This document shows, piece after piece, positions 9,761 through 15,644 of a DNA stretch of 64,000 nucleotides. How positions within the stretch are numbered: the first letter of the stretch is position 1; each line of letters starts with the position of its first letter. The notes under the pieces were generated by a model that was not told where the DNA came from, did no database searches, and saw only the letters and a program-made list of their open reading frames with translations. Made by a program: the position numbers and the translations under genes. The stretch is from Paenibacillus qinlingensis (GTDB lineage Bacteria > Bacillota > Bacilli > Paenibacillales > NBRC-103111), in NCBI RefSeq assembly GCF_013204845.1, contig NZ_JABMKY010000007.1, forward strand, positions 291,731-355,730. Direction: 5' to 3'.

Positions 9761-9788
9761 AATACTAGCCCCTTAGGGGGCTAGTATT
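9761..9788 (+). terminator. Intrinsic hairpin between the two sinR-like genes
   Basis: A perfect 12-bp stem (AATACTAGCCCC and its complement) with a 4-base loop, followed by TGTTCTTTATT. It would end the glmS-sinR-like transcript. The T-rich tail is part of the first SinR-type box, so terminator and operator abut. Confidence 0.75.
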
Positions 9789-9838
9789 GTTCTTTATTGG
9801 GAACGATATTTGTTCTTTAATAGGAATTCTGTTATACT
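9789..9838 (+). promoter_or_regulatory. sinR promoter with two SinR-type boxes
   Basis: Box 1 is GTTCTTTATTGGGAAC (9789-9804) and box 2 is GTTCTTTAATAGGAAT (9812-9827). A promoter reads TTGTTC (9810-9815), 17 bases, TATACT (9833-9838), so box 2 covers the -35. This is the layout expected of an autorepressed gene. Confidence 0.75.
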
Positions 9839-9878
9839 AATAGGAGCAACTACTACATTTTAAAAGGGAAGATCTCAT

Positions 9879-10220
9879 ATGATTGGTAAACGCGTACAAC
9901 AATTAAGGAAAGAGAAGGGCCTGTCCCTCACAGAATTAGCTGAGCGAGCAGGTGTGGCCAAATCGTATATTAGCAGCCTAGAGCGAGACATCCAAAAGAA
10001 TCCTTCTATCCAGTTTCTAGAGAAGATTGCAGCTGTATTAAAGGTGCCTGTCGACCGGCTTATTGATGATCAAGAAGAGATAGCTGTAGGTGAGCGAGAG
10101 TTGGATGAGGAATGGTATGAAATCATTAAAGAAGCTATGACCTCTGGCGTAGATAAGCAGCAATTTCGGGAGTTTTTGGATTTCAATAAATGGAGAATGA
10201 AACGGCCTAACGATGAATAG
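9879..10220 (+). CDS. sinR: Biofilm master repressor SinR
   Basis: A 113-residue Xre-family repressor. Residues 1-66 are the helix-turn-helix domain (LTELAERAGVAKSYISSLER, NPSIQFLEKIAAVL), matching SinR almost residue for residue from memory. The C-terminal domain has LDEEWYEIIKEAMTSGVDK and QFREFLDFNKWR, the tetramerisation/SinI-binding helices. In Bacillus, SinR represses matrix operons and is inhibited by SinI. The gene has its own promoter with two SinR-type boxes, suggesting autoregulation. It is convergent with the sinI-like gene, only 19 bases separating the stops, unlike the co-directional sinI-sinR order of Bacillus subtilis. Confidence 0.93.
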   Translation: MIGKRVQQLRKEKGLSLTELAERAGVAKSYISSLERDIQKNPSIQFLEKIAAVLKVPVDRLIDDQEEIAVGERELDEEWYEIIKEAMTSGVDKQQFREFLDFNKWRMKRPNDE

Positions 10221-10239
10221 CTAGCTTTGCTATGTAAGT

Positions 10240-10419
10240 TTATGGGGACATACAGGGATCATTTTCATTTGCGTTTTGTGTTAGTTTCATGGGTTGGAAG
10301 GGGCTTCTTAAGAATGCGCGGATATCTTCCATGGTAAGTCCCATTTTCCGAGCGCTCATAATTAGATTGATCCACTCTGCATCATACTCTTCTATATCCG
10401 TTTGTTTTAGCATATTCAC
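10240..10419 (-). CDS. sinI: SinI-like antirepressor
   Basis: A small protein (59 residues from GTG 10419) whose core DAEWINLIMSARKMGLTMED, followed by IRAFLR, matches the SinI helix hook that displaces SinR subunits. The GTG at 10419 lies 6 bases after GGAGGGG; an ATG at 10413 and an in-frame ATG at 10434 (inside the ribosome site) are alternatives. It is encoded opposite to sinR with no visible terminator between, so converging transcription may add antisense control. A GATAC-N5-GTATC box (10449-10463) lies 30 bases upstream, suggesting that the Xre-like regulator at 12593 controls the antirepressor. The Asn/Pro-rich tail is unlike Bacillus SinI. Confidence 0.85.
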   Translation of the reverse strand: MNMLKQTDIEEYDAEWINLIMSARKMGLTMEDIRAFLRSPFQPMKLTQNANENDPCMSP

Positions 10420-10448
10420 TACCGACCCCTCCAAAACTTTCTGTGTAA

Positions 10449-10463
10449 GATACGCTTTGTATC
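10449..10463. promoter_or_regulatory. GATAC-N5-GTATC operator upstream of sinI
   Basis: GATACGCTTTGTATC, a perfect 5+5 inverted repeat. It is the first of eleven such boxes seen between here and 15186. It sits where the sinI promoter should be, so the binding protein probably represses sinI. Confidence 0.7.
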
Positions 10464-10519
10464 GTTATATGTATTATCGCATGTTTTTTCTCCGAAATCA
10501 ATCCCGTTAACATTAAAAT

Positions 10520-10534
10520 TATACAAACTGTATC
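10520..10534. promoter_or_regulatory. GATAC-N5-GTATC-type operator upstream of the phosphoesterase gene
   Basis: TATACAAACTGTATC, one mismatch from the palindrome, 76 bases before the phosphoesterase ATG and in the region divergent from sinI. The paired boxes in one 191-base gap could coordinate both genes. Confidence 0.55.
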
Positions 10535-10610
10535 ATAGATCGAGAAGGGGATTATGTATTATTTTGTAGGGGAGATAAGTCTTTGGACCTAGTTAGGAGG
10601 CGGATGCAGC

Positions 10611-11477
10611 ATGGACGATACCCCCTTAAGTCGCAGGTCATTCCTCAAGCATAGTCTATTGGCGGTTGGTTCTTTAGGGTTATTAGCGGGGATGAGTGGT
10701 GCATATGGTATTTTCGGTGAGCCAAATTGGATCCAGACCACGACGGTCAAACTATCATACAAGCGTTATCCAGCTTCGTTCGCAGGTATGCGAATCGTGC
10801 AATTTAGTGATACACATATTAGCAAGTATTATGGCTTATCTCATTTAACTAGATTGGCTAAGTTGCTGCAGCGACAAGAACCCGACATCCTTGTTTTTAC
10901 TGGCGATTTATTTGATTCCAGACAAGGCGAAATATCCAATGACGTGATCCCCATTCTCTCTCAGCTTAAAGCGACGTATGGGAAATATGCGGTATTAGGC
11001 AATCATGATCTGCGTATGGATGCGAAACGAATAACGGAAGTATTGGAGCAATCTGGATTTAAAGTACTCGTCAATGAAAGCCAAAGAATCAGCCGAGGAG
11101 AAGAAAGTATTCATATCGTCGGTGTGGATGAGATGTTCCACGGTAAGCCCAATTTGCCTCGTGCGCTACAAGGTATTAGGGAAGATGAATTCGTCCTCTT
11201 GCTTGCACATGAGCCTGATTTTGCCGACACGGCTTGGAAATATCCTATTGATTTACAGCTTTCTGGGCACAGTCATGGTGGACAAATTCGGATTCCTTTC
11301 TATGGAAGTGTATTCACACCAGATCTTGGTCAGAAGTACTCGATAGGCTTGTATAACTTTGACGGAACTGAGTTCCATGTGTACACTAATCGCGGTATTG
11401 GTACGACCTTATTACCGATTCGATTTAATTGCCGGCCTGAGATCACTGTATTCGTGCTCGAGACGAATTCCATATAA
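10611..11477 (+). CDS. Tat-exported metallophosphoesterase (YkuE-like)
   Basis: A 288-residue calcineurin-like phosphodiesterase. The N-terminus has a twin-arginine signal (SRRSFLKHSLLAVGSLGLLA), so it should be exported folded and act at the wall or membrane face. Metal-binding motifs are in order: FSDTHIS, GDLFDS, GNHD, HEPD and GHSHGGQ. Bacillus subtilis YkuE has the same signal and fold and is wall-bound with metal. AGGAGG precedes the ATG by 10 bases. The substrate is unknown; location in a matrix-control island hints at processing of an envelope or extracellular phosphodiester. Confidence 0.88.
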   Translation: MDDTPLSRRSFLKHSLLAVGSLGLLAGMSGAYGIFGEPNWIQTTTVKLSYKRYPASFAGMRIVQFSDTHISKYYGLSHLTRLAKLLQRQEPDILVFTGDLFDSRQGEISNDVIPILSQLKATYGKYAVLGNHDLRMDAKRITEVLEQSGFKVLVNESQRISRGEESIHIVGVDEMFHGKPNLPRALQGIREDEFVLLLAHEPDFADTAWKYPIDLQLSGHSHGGQIRIPFYGSVFTPDLGQKYSIGLYNFDGTEFHVYTNRGIGTTLLPIRFNCRPEITVFVLETNSI

Positions 11478-11481
11478 ACGT

Positions 11482-11520
11482 AAAAACCTCCGCTGCTAAG
11501 AGAAGCAACGGAGGTTTTAT
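11482..11520. terminator. Bidirectional terminator
   Basis: AAAAACCTCCG pairs with CGGAGGTTTTAT around a 16-base loop. A and T runs flank both sides, so it can serve the phosphoesterase gene and the convergent secreted-protein gene. Confidence 0.85.
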
Positions 11521-11524
11521 TTGA

Positions 11525-11815
11525 TTAATAGCAGAACCATTTCTTCCAAATATCTAGCGAACTAACAGCTTCGTCCGATTCCCAGTCTACATCATTAAAA
11601 TCTTGCTGATTCGAGTTTGTCATAAAATCATTTAATTCGGTATTTATTTCTGTGGGATTGTTGAAAAAATTAGTGAAATAGTGATAAAAACTATGTGACT
11701 TACTTTGCGAATAATTGTCGGAGTAACTGATACTTGATGATGCTGACGAATAGGCAGGAAACATAATTGCGCTAGAGAGTAGAAGAATAAAAGGTAGTTT
11801 TAGAAATTTAAACAT
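11525..11815 (-). CDS. Small secreted protein, candidate SinR target
   Basis: A 96-residue protein not recognised as a known family. It begins with a Sec signal peptide (MFKFLKLPFILLLSSAIMF, likely cut after SSA near residue 25). The mature part is about 70 residues, rich in Ser, Asn, Tyr and Phe, acidic, and ends DIWKKWFCY with a single Cys. GGGAGGTCG lies 6 bases before the ATG. A SinR-type box identical to the one before glmS lies 38 bases upstream. By position and control it resembles a matrix or surface component of the sort SinR governs (as tapA-tasA in Bacillus), but no homology to TasA or TapA is visible. Confidence 0.7.
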   Translation of the reverse strand: MFKFLKLPFILLLSSAIMFPAYSSASSSISYSDNYSQSKSHSFYHYFTNFFNNPTEINTELNDFMTNSNQQDFNDVDWESDEAVSSLDIWKKWFCY

Positions 11816-11852
11816 TTTTACGACCTCCCTTCTTGAATAGTAACTGGAAATT

Positions 11853-11868
11853 GTTCTTTATTAAGAAT
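11853..11868. promoter_or_regulatory. SinR-type operator before the small secreted protein gene
   Basis: GTTCTTTATTAAGAAT, identical to 7523-7538 over all 16 bases, with matching flanks (TTG before, TT-A after). It lies 38 bases upstream of the minus-strand ATG. Confidence 0.7.
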
Positions 11869-11927
11869 TATACAGCAAATAATAGGTTTTGAGAACGGTG
11901 AAAGCATAGATCATTTCTTATATTTAT

Positions 11928-12013
11928 GATACAATATGTAACATAATAGTTGAAAAGGGAGTGGTATGCCAATATAATGATTTCTTCACCTATCAATAGA
12001 TACATATCGTAAC
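11928..12013. promoter_or_regulatory. Two GATAC-N5-GTAAC operators before the recombinase-like gene
   Basis: GATACAATATGTAAC (11928-11942) and GATACATATCGTAAC (11999-12013) sit 127 and 56 bases before the gene. TACAAT in the first box could be a -10. Both have GTAAC instead of GTATC in the right half. A short ATGCCAATATAA frame after AAGGGAG (about 11957-11977) between the boxes may be a leader or chance. Confidence 0.6.
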
Positions 12014-12054
12014 ATATCCTATGAAACTAATTAAGGTCATGTGAGGTGCTATTC

Positions 12055-12561
12055 ATGCAAGTTGTTCAACCAATTAGAGAACAAGAGAAGATTGAGCAAA
12101 TTCAGGAAGTGTTGAAAGAACAATCGGTTCGTGACTGGCTGCTTTTCACAATTGGAATTAATTCAGGACTCCATCTTAGCGATATTCTCTATTTAAAAGT
12201 AAAAGATGTAACGGATCGAAATACTGTGAGTGTAAGAGAGGAAAAAACGGGGAAAGTAAAGACATTCCAGCTTTCTTCGCAGCTGAAGGCTTATATTAAG
12301 GAATATGTCCAATATATGGATGAAGACAATTACTTATTTCCTTCCCAGCGTACGGGTCACCCCATTAAGCGAATACGTGTGTATCGGATTCTTAATCAGG
12401 CTGCAAAGCAGGTAGGCTTAACAGATATAGGTACGCATACCCTTCGTAAGACCTATGGCTATCATTACTACCTCAAAACAAGAAATGTCTCTGTACTTAG
12501 AGATTTGTTTAATCAGTCAGCACCATCCGTGACTTTAAAGTATATTGGTGTCAACAATTAA
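12055..12561 (+). CDS. Tyrosine recombinase-like protein lacking the first catalytic arginine
   Basis: A 168-residue protein that is essentially only the catalytic domain of a tyrosine recombinase, without the N-terminal SAM-like arm. The box I segment is NSGLHLSDILYL, where active enzymes have GLR; the CAT codon makes His in place of Arg. The beta-hairpin Lys (EEKTGK) and box II HTLRKTYGYHYY are kept, a Tyr is present near the C-terminus (TLKYIG), but the usual GH before it reads NQS. It is therefore probably inactive or altered in strand exchange and may bind DNA as a regulator. The ATG at 12055 follows GTGAGGTG; a GTG at 12046 lies inside that site. Two GATAC boxes precede it. Short integrase-like proteins of this type are common in Bacillales and their role is unclear. 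Confidence 0.78.
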   Translation: MQVVQPIREQEKIEQIQEVLKEQSVRDWLLFTIGINSGLHLSDILYLKVKDVTDRNTVSVREEKTGKVKTFQLSSQLKAYIKEYVQYMDEDNYLFPSQRTGHPIKRIRVYRILNQAAKQVGLTDIGTHTLRKTYGYHYYLKTRNVSVLRDLFNQSAPSVTLKYIGVNN

Positions 12562-12592
12562 TGGAAGGCTGAGCGTTGAGAGAAGCTAGTAA

Positions 12593-12961
12593 TTACTCTA
12601 ATGAACGCTCAGCCCTAACAAAAGCAATAAACCTTCTTGCTTCCTCGGCTGATAATCGTTTCCCATCCACGGTTAATGAAAACTTCTGTAGAATACCCTC
12701 GTCAGTTAAATCCAAATTTTCGACAAAGTCTCGTACATCCTCATCCAAAACAGTTTGTTGATGGTTCGTACGTCCTAGCAAATAATCAATAGAAACATTG
12801 AAAAAGTTTGCAATCTTATTAATAGTTTCATAATCAGGTTCGCGGCGATTGGTCTCATAATGAGACAGGGATGCTCGGGAAATACCTATTTTGACGGATA
12901 AGTCCTCTTGGGTTAGTCCTCTTTTTTCACGCAAGAGTGCAATGCGATCTCCATATTTCAG
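12593..12961 (-). CDS. Xre family repressor, PBSX Xre-like
   Basis: A DNA-binding regulator of about 122 residues. The helix-turn-helix reads LTQEDLSVKIGISRASLSHY followed by ETNRREPDYETINKIANFF, close to the recognition helix region of PBSX Xre as I remember it (SRARYSHYE, EPDYDTL). A C-terminal region of 55 residues has two predicted helices. The shortest frame with a normal codon starts at TTG 12934 and truncates the first helix. Reading on upstream gives KYGDRIALLREKRG, typical for the family, up to a stop at 12976; the only start there with a spaced ribosome site (GTGAGGA, 9 bases) is CTG 12961. I give that start with caution. Three GATAC-N5-GTATC boxes upstream suggest autoregulation. 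Confidence 0.85.
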   Translation of the reverse strand: MKYGDRIALLREKRGLTQEDLSVKIGISRASLSHYETNRREPDYETINKIANFFNVSIDYLLGRTNHQQTVLDEDVRDFVENLDLTDEGILQKFSLTVDGKRLSAEEARRFIAFVRAERSLE

Positions 12962-13065
12962 CTTGATCAGTCCTCACTGTTCATAATCATTCAATTATTA
13001 TATCCACTATCATTAACGAAATATACCAGAAGATAATTATAACAAAGCAGAGATTCATTTGACTA

Positions 13066-13151
13066 GATACAAAATGTATTTGAAATAATCAATAAACCCT
13101 TGATAAGTTACGAAATGTATCATATAATGAATATTATATACATATTGTAAC
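13066..13151. promoter_or_regulatory. Cluster of three GATAC-N5-GTATC operators between divergent genes
   Basis: GATACAAAATGTATT (13066-13080), GTTACGAAATGTATC (13107-13121) and TATACATATTGTAAC (13137-13151) lie between the Xre-like gene and the CxxC protein gene. The second is followed by TATAATG, a probable -10 for the rightward promoter. This three-site array resembles a phage-type operator region. Confidence 0.7.
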
Positions 13152-13191
13152 AGGTTACGACATTTAGTCATACATCTAAGGGGGATAATAG

Positions 13192-13383
13192 ATGATTAAT
13201 TTTGAAAAAGTATTTTGTGTCGAATGCAATGAAATGATGGATAAGTGTTATGCTAGAAAGATTTTTAAGACAGGCTACTACCATACCACAATTCCATTAG
13301 CCCATTGCATGAAATGTGAGACGATGCATGCCATTTACATTCCAAGCTACGTTGAGGGCATGGCTGTTGCGAGTTGGATTTGA
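13192..13383 (+). CDS. Small CxxC (zinc-ribbon-like) protein
   Basis: An unrecognised 63-residue protein with two Cys pairs, CVEC (residues 9-12) and CMKC (about 39-42), spaced as in a minimal zinc ribbon, plus one Cys (residue 19) between. ATG follows AAGGGGGATAATAG. It is divergent from the Xre-like gene and shares its three-box operator region, as an early gene would be in a phage. Possible roles are a small DNA-binding or protein-binding partner of the regulator; nothing in the sequence decides this. Confidence 0.65.
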   Translation: MINFEKVFCVECNEMMDKCYARKIFKTGYYHTTIPLAHCMKCETMHAIYIPSYVEGMAVASWI

Positions 13384-13434
13384 TCAGATAAGGCGGGAGC
13401 AACATGAGAGACACGAAATGGACTTGTCAGCACC

Positions 13435-13478
13435 AATAAGCCACGTTCTCTTAGTTGTATAAGAGACGTGGTTTATTA
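13435..13478 (+). terminator. Intrinsic terminator after the CxxC gene
   Basis: AATAAGCCACGTTCTCTT pairs with AAGAGACGTGGTTTATT (one mismatch) around an 8-base loop, followed by ATTTGTTTTC. Confidence 0.85.
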
Positions 13479-13491
13479 TTTGTTTTCTCAC

Positions 13492-13527
13492 TTGTAAATC
13501 TACAACCTCGATGATACAATACGTATC
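13492..13527 (+). promoter_or_regulatory. LCP gene promoter overlapped by a GATAC-N5-GTATC operator
   Basis: TTGTAA (13492-13497), 17 bases, TACAAT (13515-13520). The perfect palindrome GATACAATACGTATC (13513-13527) covers the -10, so bound repressor would block the promoter. The ATG is at 13559 after AAAGGAG. Confidence 0.7.
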
Positions 13528-13558
13528 TAATAAAAGGATAAGTTAAAGGAGTGACTAC

Positions 13559-14557
13559 ATGCGTCGTTGGGTAGTGTACACTGCAGGCTGTCTCTTTGTT
13601 GGAATCATTGGGGGGGGATTAGGTGTTTATTGGAAATATGAGCCCGTTCATCACTTTGAGCAAGTAGATGTGCCAGTTCTAAGCAGACCAAAGGTTCCTA
13701 TTGAGGAAGGAGTGACGGTCATTCAGTCGAAAGTTGCTGTAGAAGCAACGCCTCAATTCACGCAGCAAGCATCGGCTAAACCGGTAAAGTCATTCAATGT
13801 GCTTCTTCTTGGGACGGACGCCAGGGGTACCGAGAATTCAAGATCGGATGTTGTTATTGTTTTACACATTATTCCCAGTACTCGTAAAATCAATATGATT
13901 TCCATCCCCAGAGACAGTCGCGTCTACATAGATGGTGTGGGATACACCAAAATAAACCATGCGCATATCCTTGGTGAGATGAGGGGAGGTAACGAGGCCG
14001 GGACGAAGGAAGCTCTTCAAACGGTTTCCAATTTTCTGGATGTACCCATCAATTATTACATGAAGACTAATTTTAAAGGATTTGAGGATTTCATCGATAC
14101 CATTGGCGGTGTGAATGTAGAGGTTAAAAATGATATTTATTTACTACATGCTGGGGTGACACTTCCCCAAGGCAAGCAGCATATTGATGGCAAGTTGGCG
14201 CTGAGTCTGGCAAGAGAACGATATGCCTTTGCGAATGGGGATTTCGACAGGCAAAGCGAGCAAACACAGCTATTAAAAACGGTTGCTACAGAAATCTTGA
14301 GGCCAGAGCATATGGGGGAAATCGCAGGTTTGCTAGCAAAAGTCAAGAAAGATATCGTGGATACCAATTTCCAGGATAGCGATATCATCAGTTTAGCTTG
14401 GCTATTTAAAGGAATGACAGCGGATGATTTTACAACCAAGCAAGTTCCTGGCCAAAGTGGCTATGAGATGGATCCGTTGGTCCATTCAAGGTTATATTAT
14501 TGGATTCCGGATATGGTGAAGGTGAAGGAAATCAGCTCTACGTTATTTAAGGATTAA
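13559..14557 (+). CDS. LCP (LytR-CpsA-Psr) family cell-envelope glycopolymer ligase
   Basis: A 332-residue type II membrane protein: one N-terminal helix (residues 5-25), a spacer to about residue 78, then the LCP domain. Family motifs are LLGTDAR, SRSDVVIVLH, ISIPRDSRV, TKINHAH and LARERYAF, with the arginines that bind the polyprenyl pyrophosphate. LCP enzymes move lipid-linked glycopolymers to peptidoglycan. Standing at the head of cluster 2, it may attach the second polysaccharide to the wall. Its promoter overlaps a GATAC-N5-GTATC operator. Confidence 0.9.
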   Translation: MRRWVVYTAGCLFVGIIGGGLGVYWKYEPVHHFEQVDVPVLSRPKVPIEEGVTVIQSKVAVEATPQFTQQASAKPVKSFNVLLLGTDARGTENSRSDVVIVLHIIPSTRKINMISIPRDSRVYIDGVGYTKINHAHILGEMRGGNEAGTKEALQTVSNFLDVPINYYMKTNFKGFEDFIDTIGGVNVEVKNDIYLLHAGVTLPQGKQHIDGKLALSLARERYAFANGDFDRQSEQTQLLKTVATEILRPEHMGEIAGLLAKVKKDIVDTNFQDSDIISLAWLFKGMTADDFTTKQVPGQSGYEMDPLVHSRLYYWIPDMVKVKEISSTLFKD

Positions 14558-14594
14558 ACTTTGCAGCCGAAAAAGAACCAACTTTCGCAGTTTG

Positions 14595-14609
14595 GATACA
14601 CTATGTATC
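14595..14609. promoter_or_regulatory. GATAC-N5-GTATC operator 3' of the LCP gene
   Basis: GATACACTATGTATC, a perfect 5+5 palindrome in the 362 bases between the LCP stop and the 50-aa ORF. It is far from a start codon and might loop with the next box at 14838. Nothing else is apparent in 14610-14830. Confidence 0.6.
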
Positions 14610-14830
14610 TGGGAAAACGGAATTATTTTTTTTGAAAATGTCATATGACAAGAGCCGCTGATTCTATCAGACATGGGTGCGCTTACAAGATTTCTTGCAG
14701 AAATCCGTGGGGAATTCTAATCATATCTGAGGATTTGCGGGCATAACTTTGAAAACAGATGATGTAATTTTCACACGTGCTATACAAGTCTTTGAGGATC
14801 TATCGATCTTTCTTATTTTGTGAAATCCTC

Positions 14831-14859
14831 TTGACAAGATACGAGATGTATCATAAATT
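14831..14859 (+). promoter_or_regulatory. Promoter with operator in the -35/-10 spacer
   Basis: A consensus -35 TTGACA (14831-14836), 17-base spacer, and TAAATT (14854-14859). The spacer contains the perfect palindrome GATACGAGATGTATC (14838-14852). This arrangement is the clearest case of repressor control in the regulon. Confidence 0.75.
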
Positions 14860-14919
14860 GAAAGCAGATTTAAAGCGAAATGTCATAAAACATAACATGA
14901 TCAGGAGTGGTGCTCTTTT

Positions 14920-15072
14920 ATGGAAAAAGATAAGCCAGTTACACTTGAGATTAAAGATGTTTTAAGACATTTGGGACTGGATTTGCAGCAGTTTCTGTTG
15001 TGGAAAGAAAGCCAGTCGAAGAAAAACCTCCAAGTAAATCCAAACAAGGCTCCCCTCACTCACGAGCGATAA
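14920..15072 (+). CDS. Small protein (50 aa) under the GATAC operator
   Basis: An unrecognised 50-residue ORF beginning MEKDKPVTLEIKDVLRHLGL and ending in a basic, Pro-rich tail. ATG follows AGGAG by 12 bases and the promoter at 14831 lies 61 bases upstream. The first 30 residues could form an amphipathic helix (VLRHLGLDLQQFLLW). Control by the same operator as the EPS genes makes it a candidate small regulator, but no family is recognised. Confidence 0.6.
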   Translation: MEKDKPVTLEIKDVLRHLGLDLQQFLLWKESQSKKNLQVNPNKAPLTHER

Positions 15073-15171
15073 CACACGTCGCATCGTCCAAACAATCCCC
15101 TAAATACGCGTTTACGTACGCCACACTTATCGCACATGCAAGTCAGCACCTGTTGTAGTCAGGCTCAAGAT

Positions 15172-15186
15172 GATACATATCGTAAC
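15172..15186. promoter_or_regulatory. GATAC-N5-GTAAC operator before the PilZ-like gene
   Basis: GATACATATCGTAAC, identical over 15 bases to 11999-12013. It ends 3 bases before the AAGGAGGGG ribosome site of the PilZ-like gene, the first gene of the long EPS operon. Bases 15073-15171 hold nothing else I can name. Confidence 0.65.
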
Positions 15187-15203
15187 ATTAAGGAGGGGAA
15201 TAG

Positions 15204-15644
15204 ATGACTACATCTTTTGCTGAAGGATCAGAAATAGTTTTGAAATATCCCTGTTATGGTTTGATGAATATTAAGCAGATCGACGGACGACTATTGGATT
15301 CCAAGTATACGCCGTTCAAAGTGATCGACATTAGTCCTTCAAGAATGGGCTTCACTTCTTATTTAAGTCTGCCCATAAATGAAAATGTGATTTGGTGTTT
15401 CCAATTTAAGTTTCATAACGAAGACATATCGTTATGCGGCGTGCTCCGTGAAAAAAGCCAGTATGAGAATGGCTATGTCTATGCCGTGGAGTGGTTGAAG
15501 GAAGAAACATCAACCGGCGACGTTGTGTTGCAAACCCTTCGTTTCTGGGAGCATCAATTCAAGAATGAATTTGGGAAAGCTGTACGAGGCTATGTTAATG
15601 CAATGGAGTTAGCCAATAAGACAACAATGGATGTTTCATGCTGA
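15204..15644 (+). CDS. PilZ-like domain protein, first gene of EPS cluster 2
   Basis: A 146-residue cytoplasmic protein. The segment around residue 47 reads FKVIDISPSRMGFTS, which fits the D/N-x-S-x-x-G motif of PilZ domains, followed by beta strands up to about residue 105 (VLREKSQYENGYVYAVEW). The RxxxR motif that contacts cyclic-di-GMP is not evident before it, so binding may be lost or differ. Its last codons overlap the next ATG by 7 bases. Position at the head of a polysaccharide operon suggests allosteric control of assembly; a PilZ-type fold is likely, the ligand uncertain. Confidence 0.65.
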   Translation: MTTSFAEGSEIVLKYPCYGLMNIKQIDGRLLDSKYTPFKVIDISPSRMGFTSYLSLPINENVIWCFQFKFHNEDISLCGVLREKSQYENGYVYAVEWLKEETSTGDVVLQTLRFWEHQFKNEFGKAVRGYVNAMELANKTTMDVSC

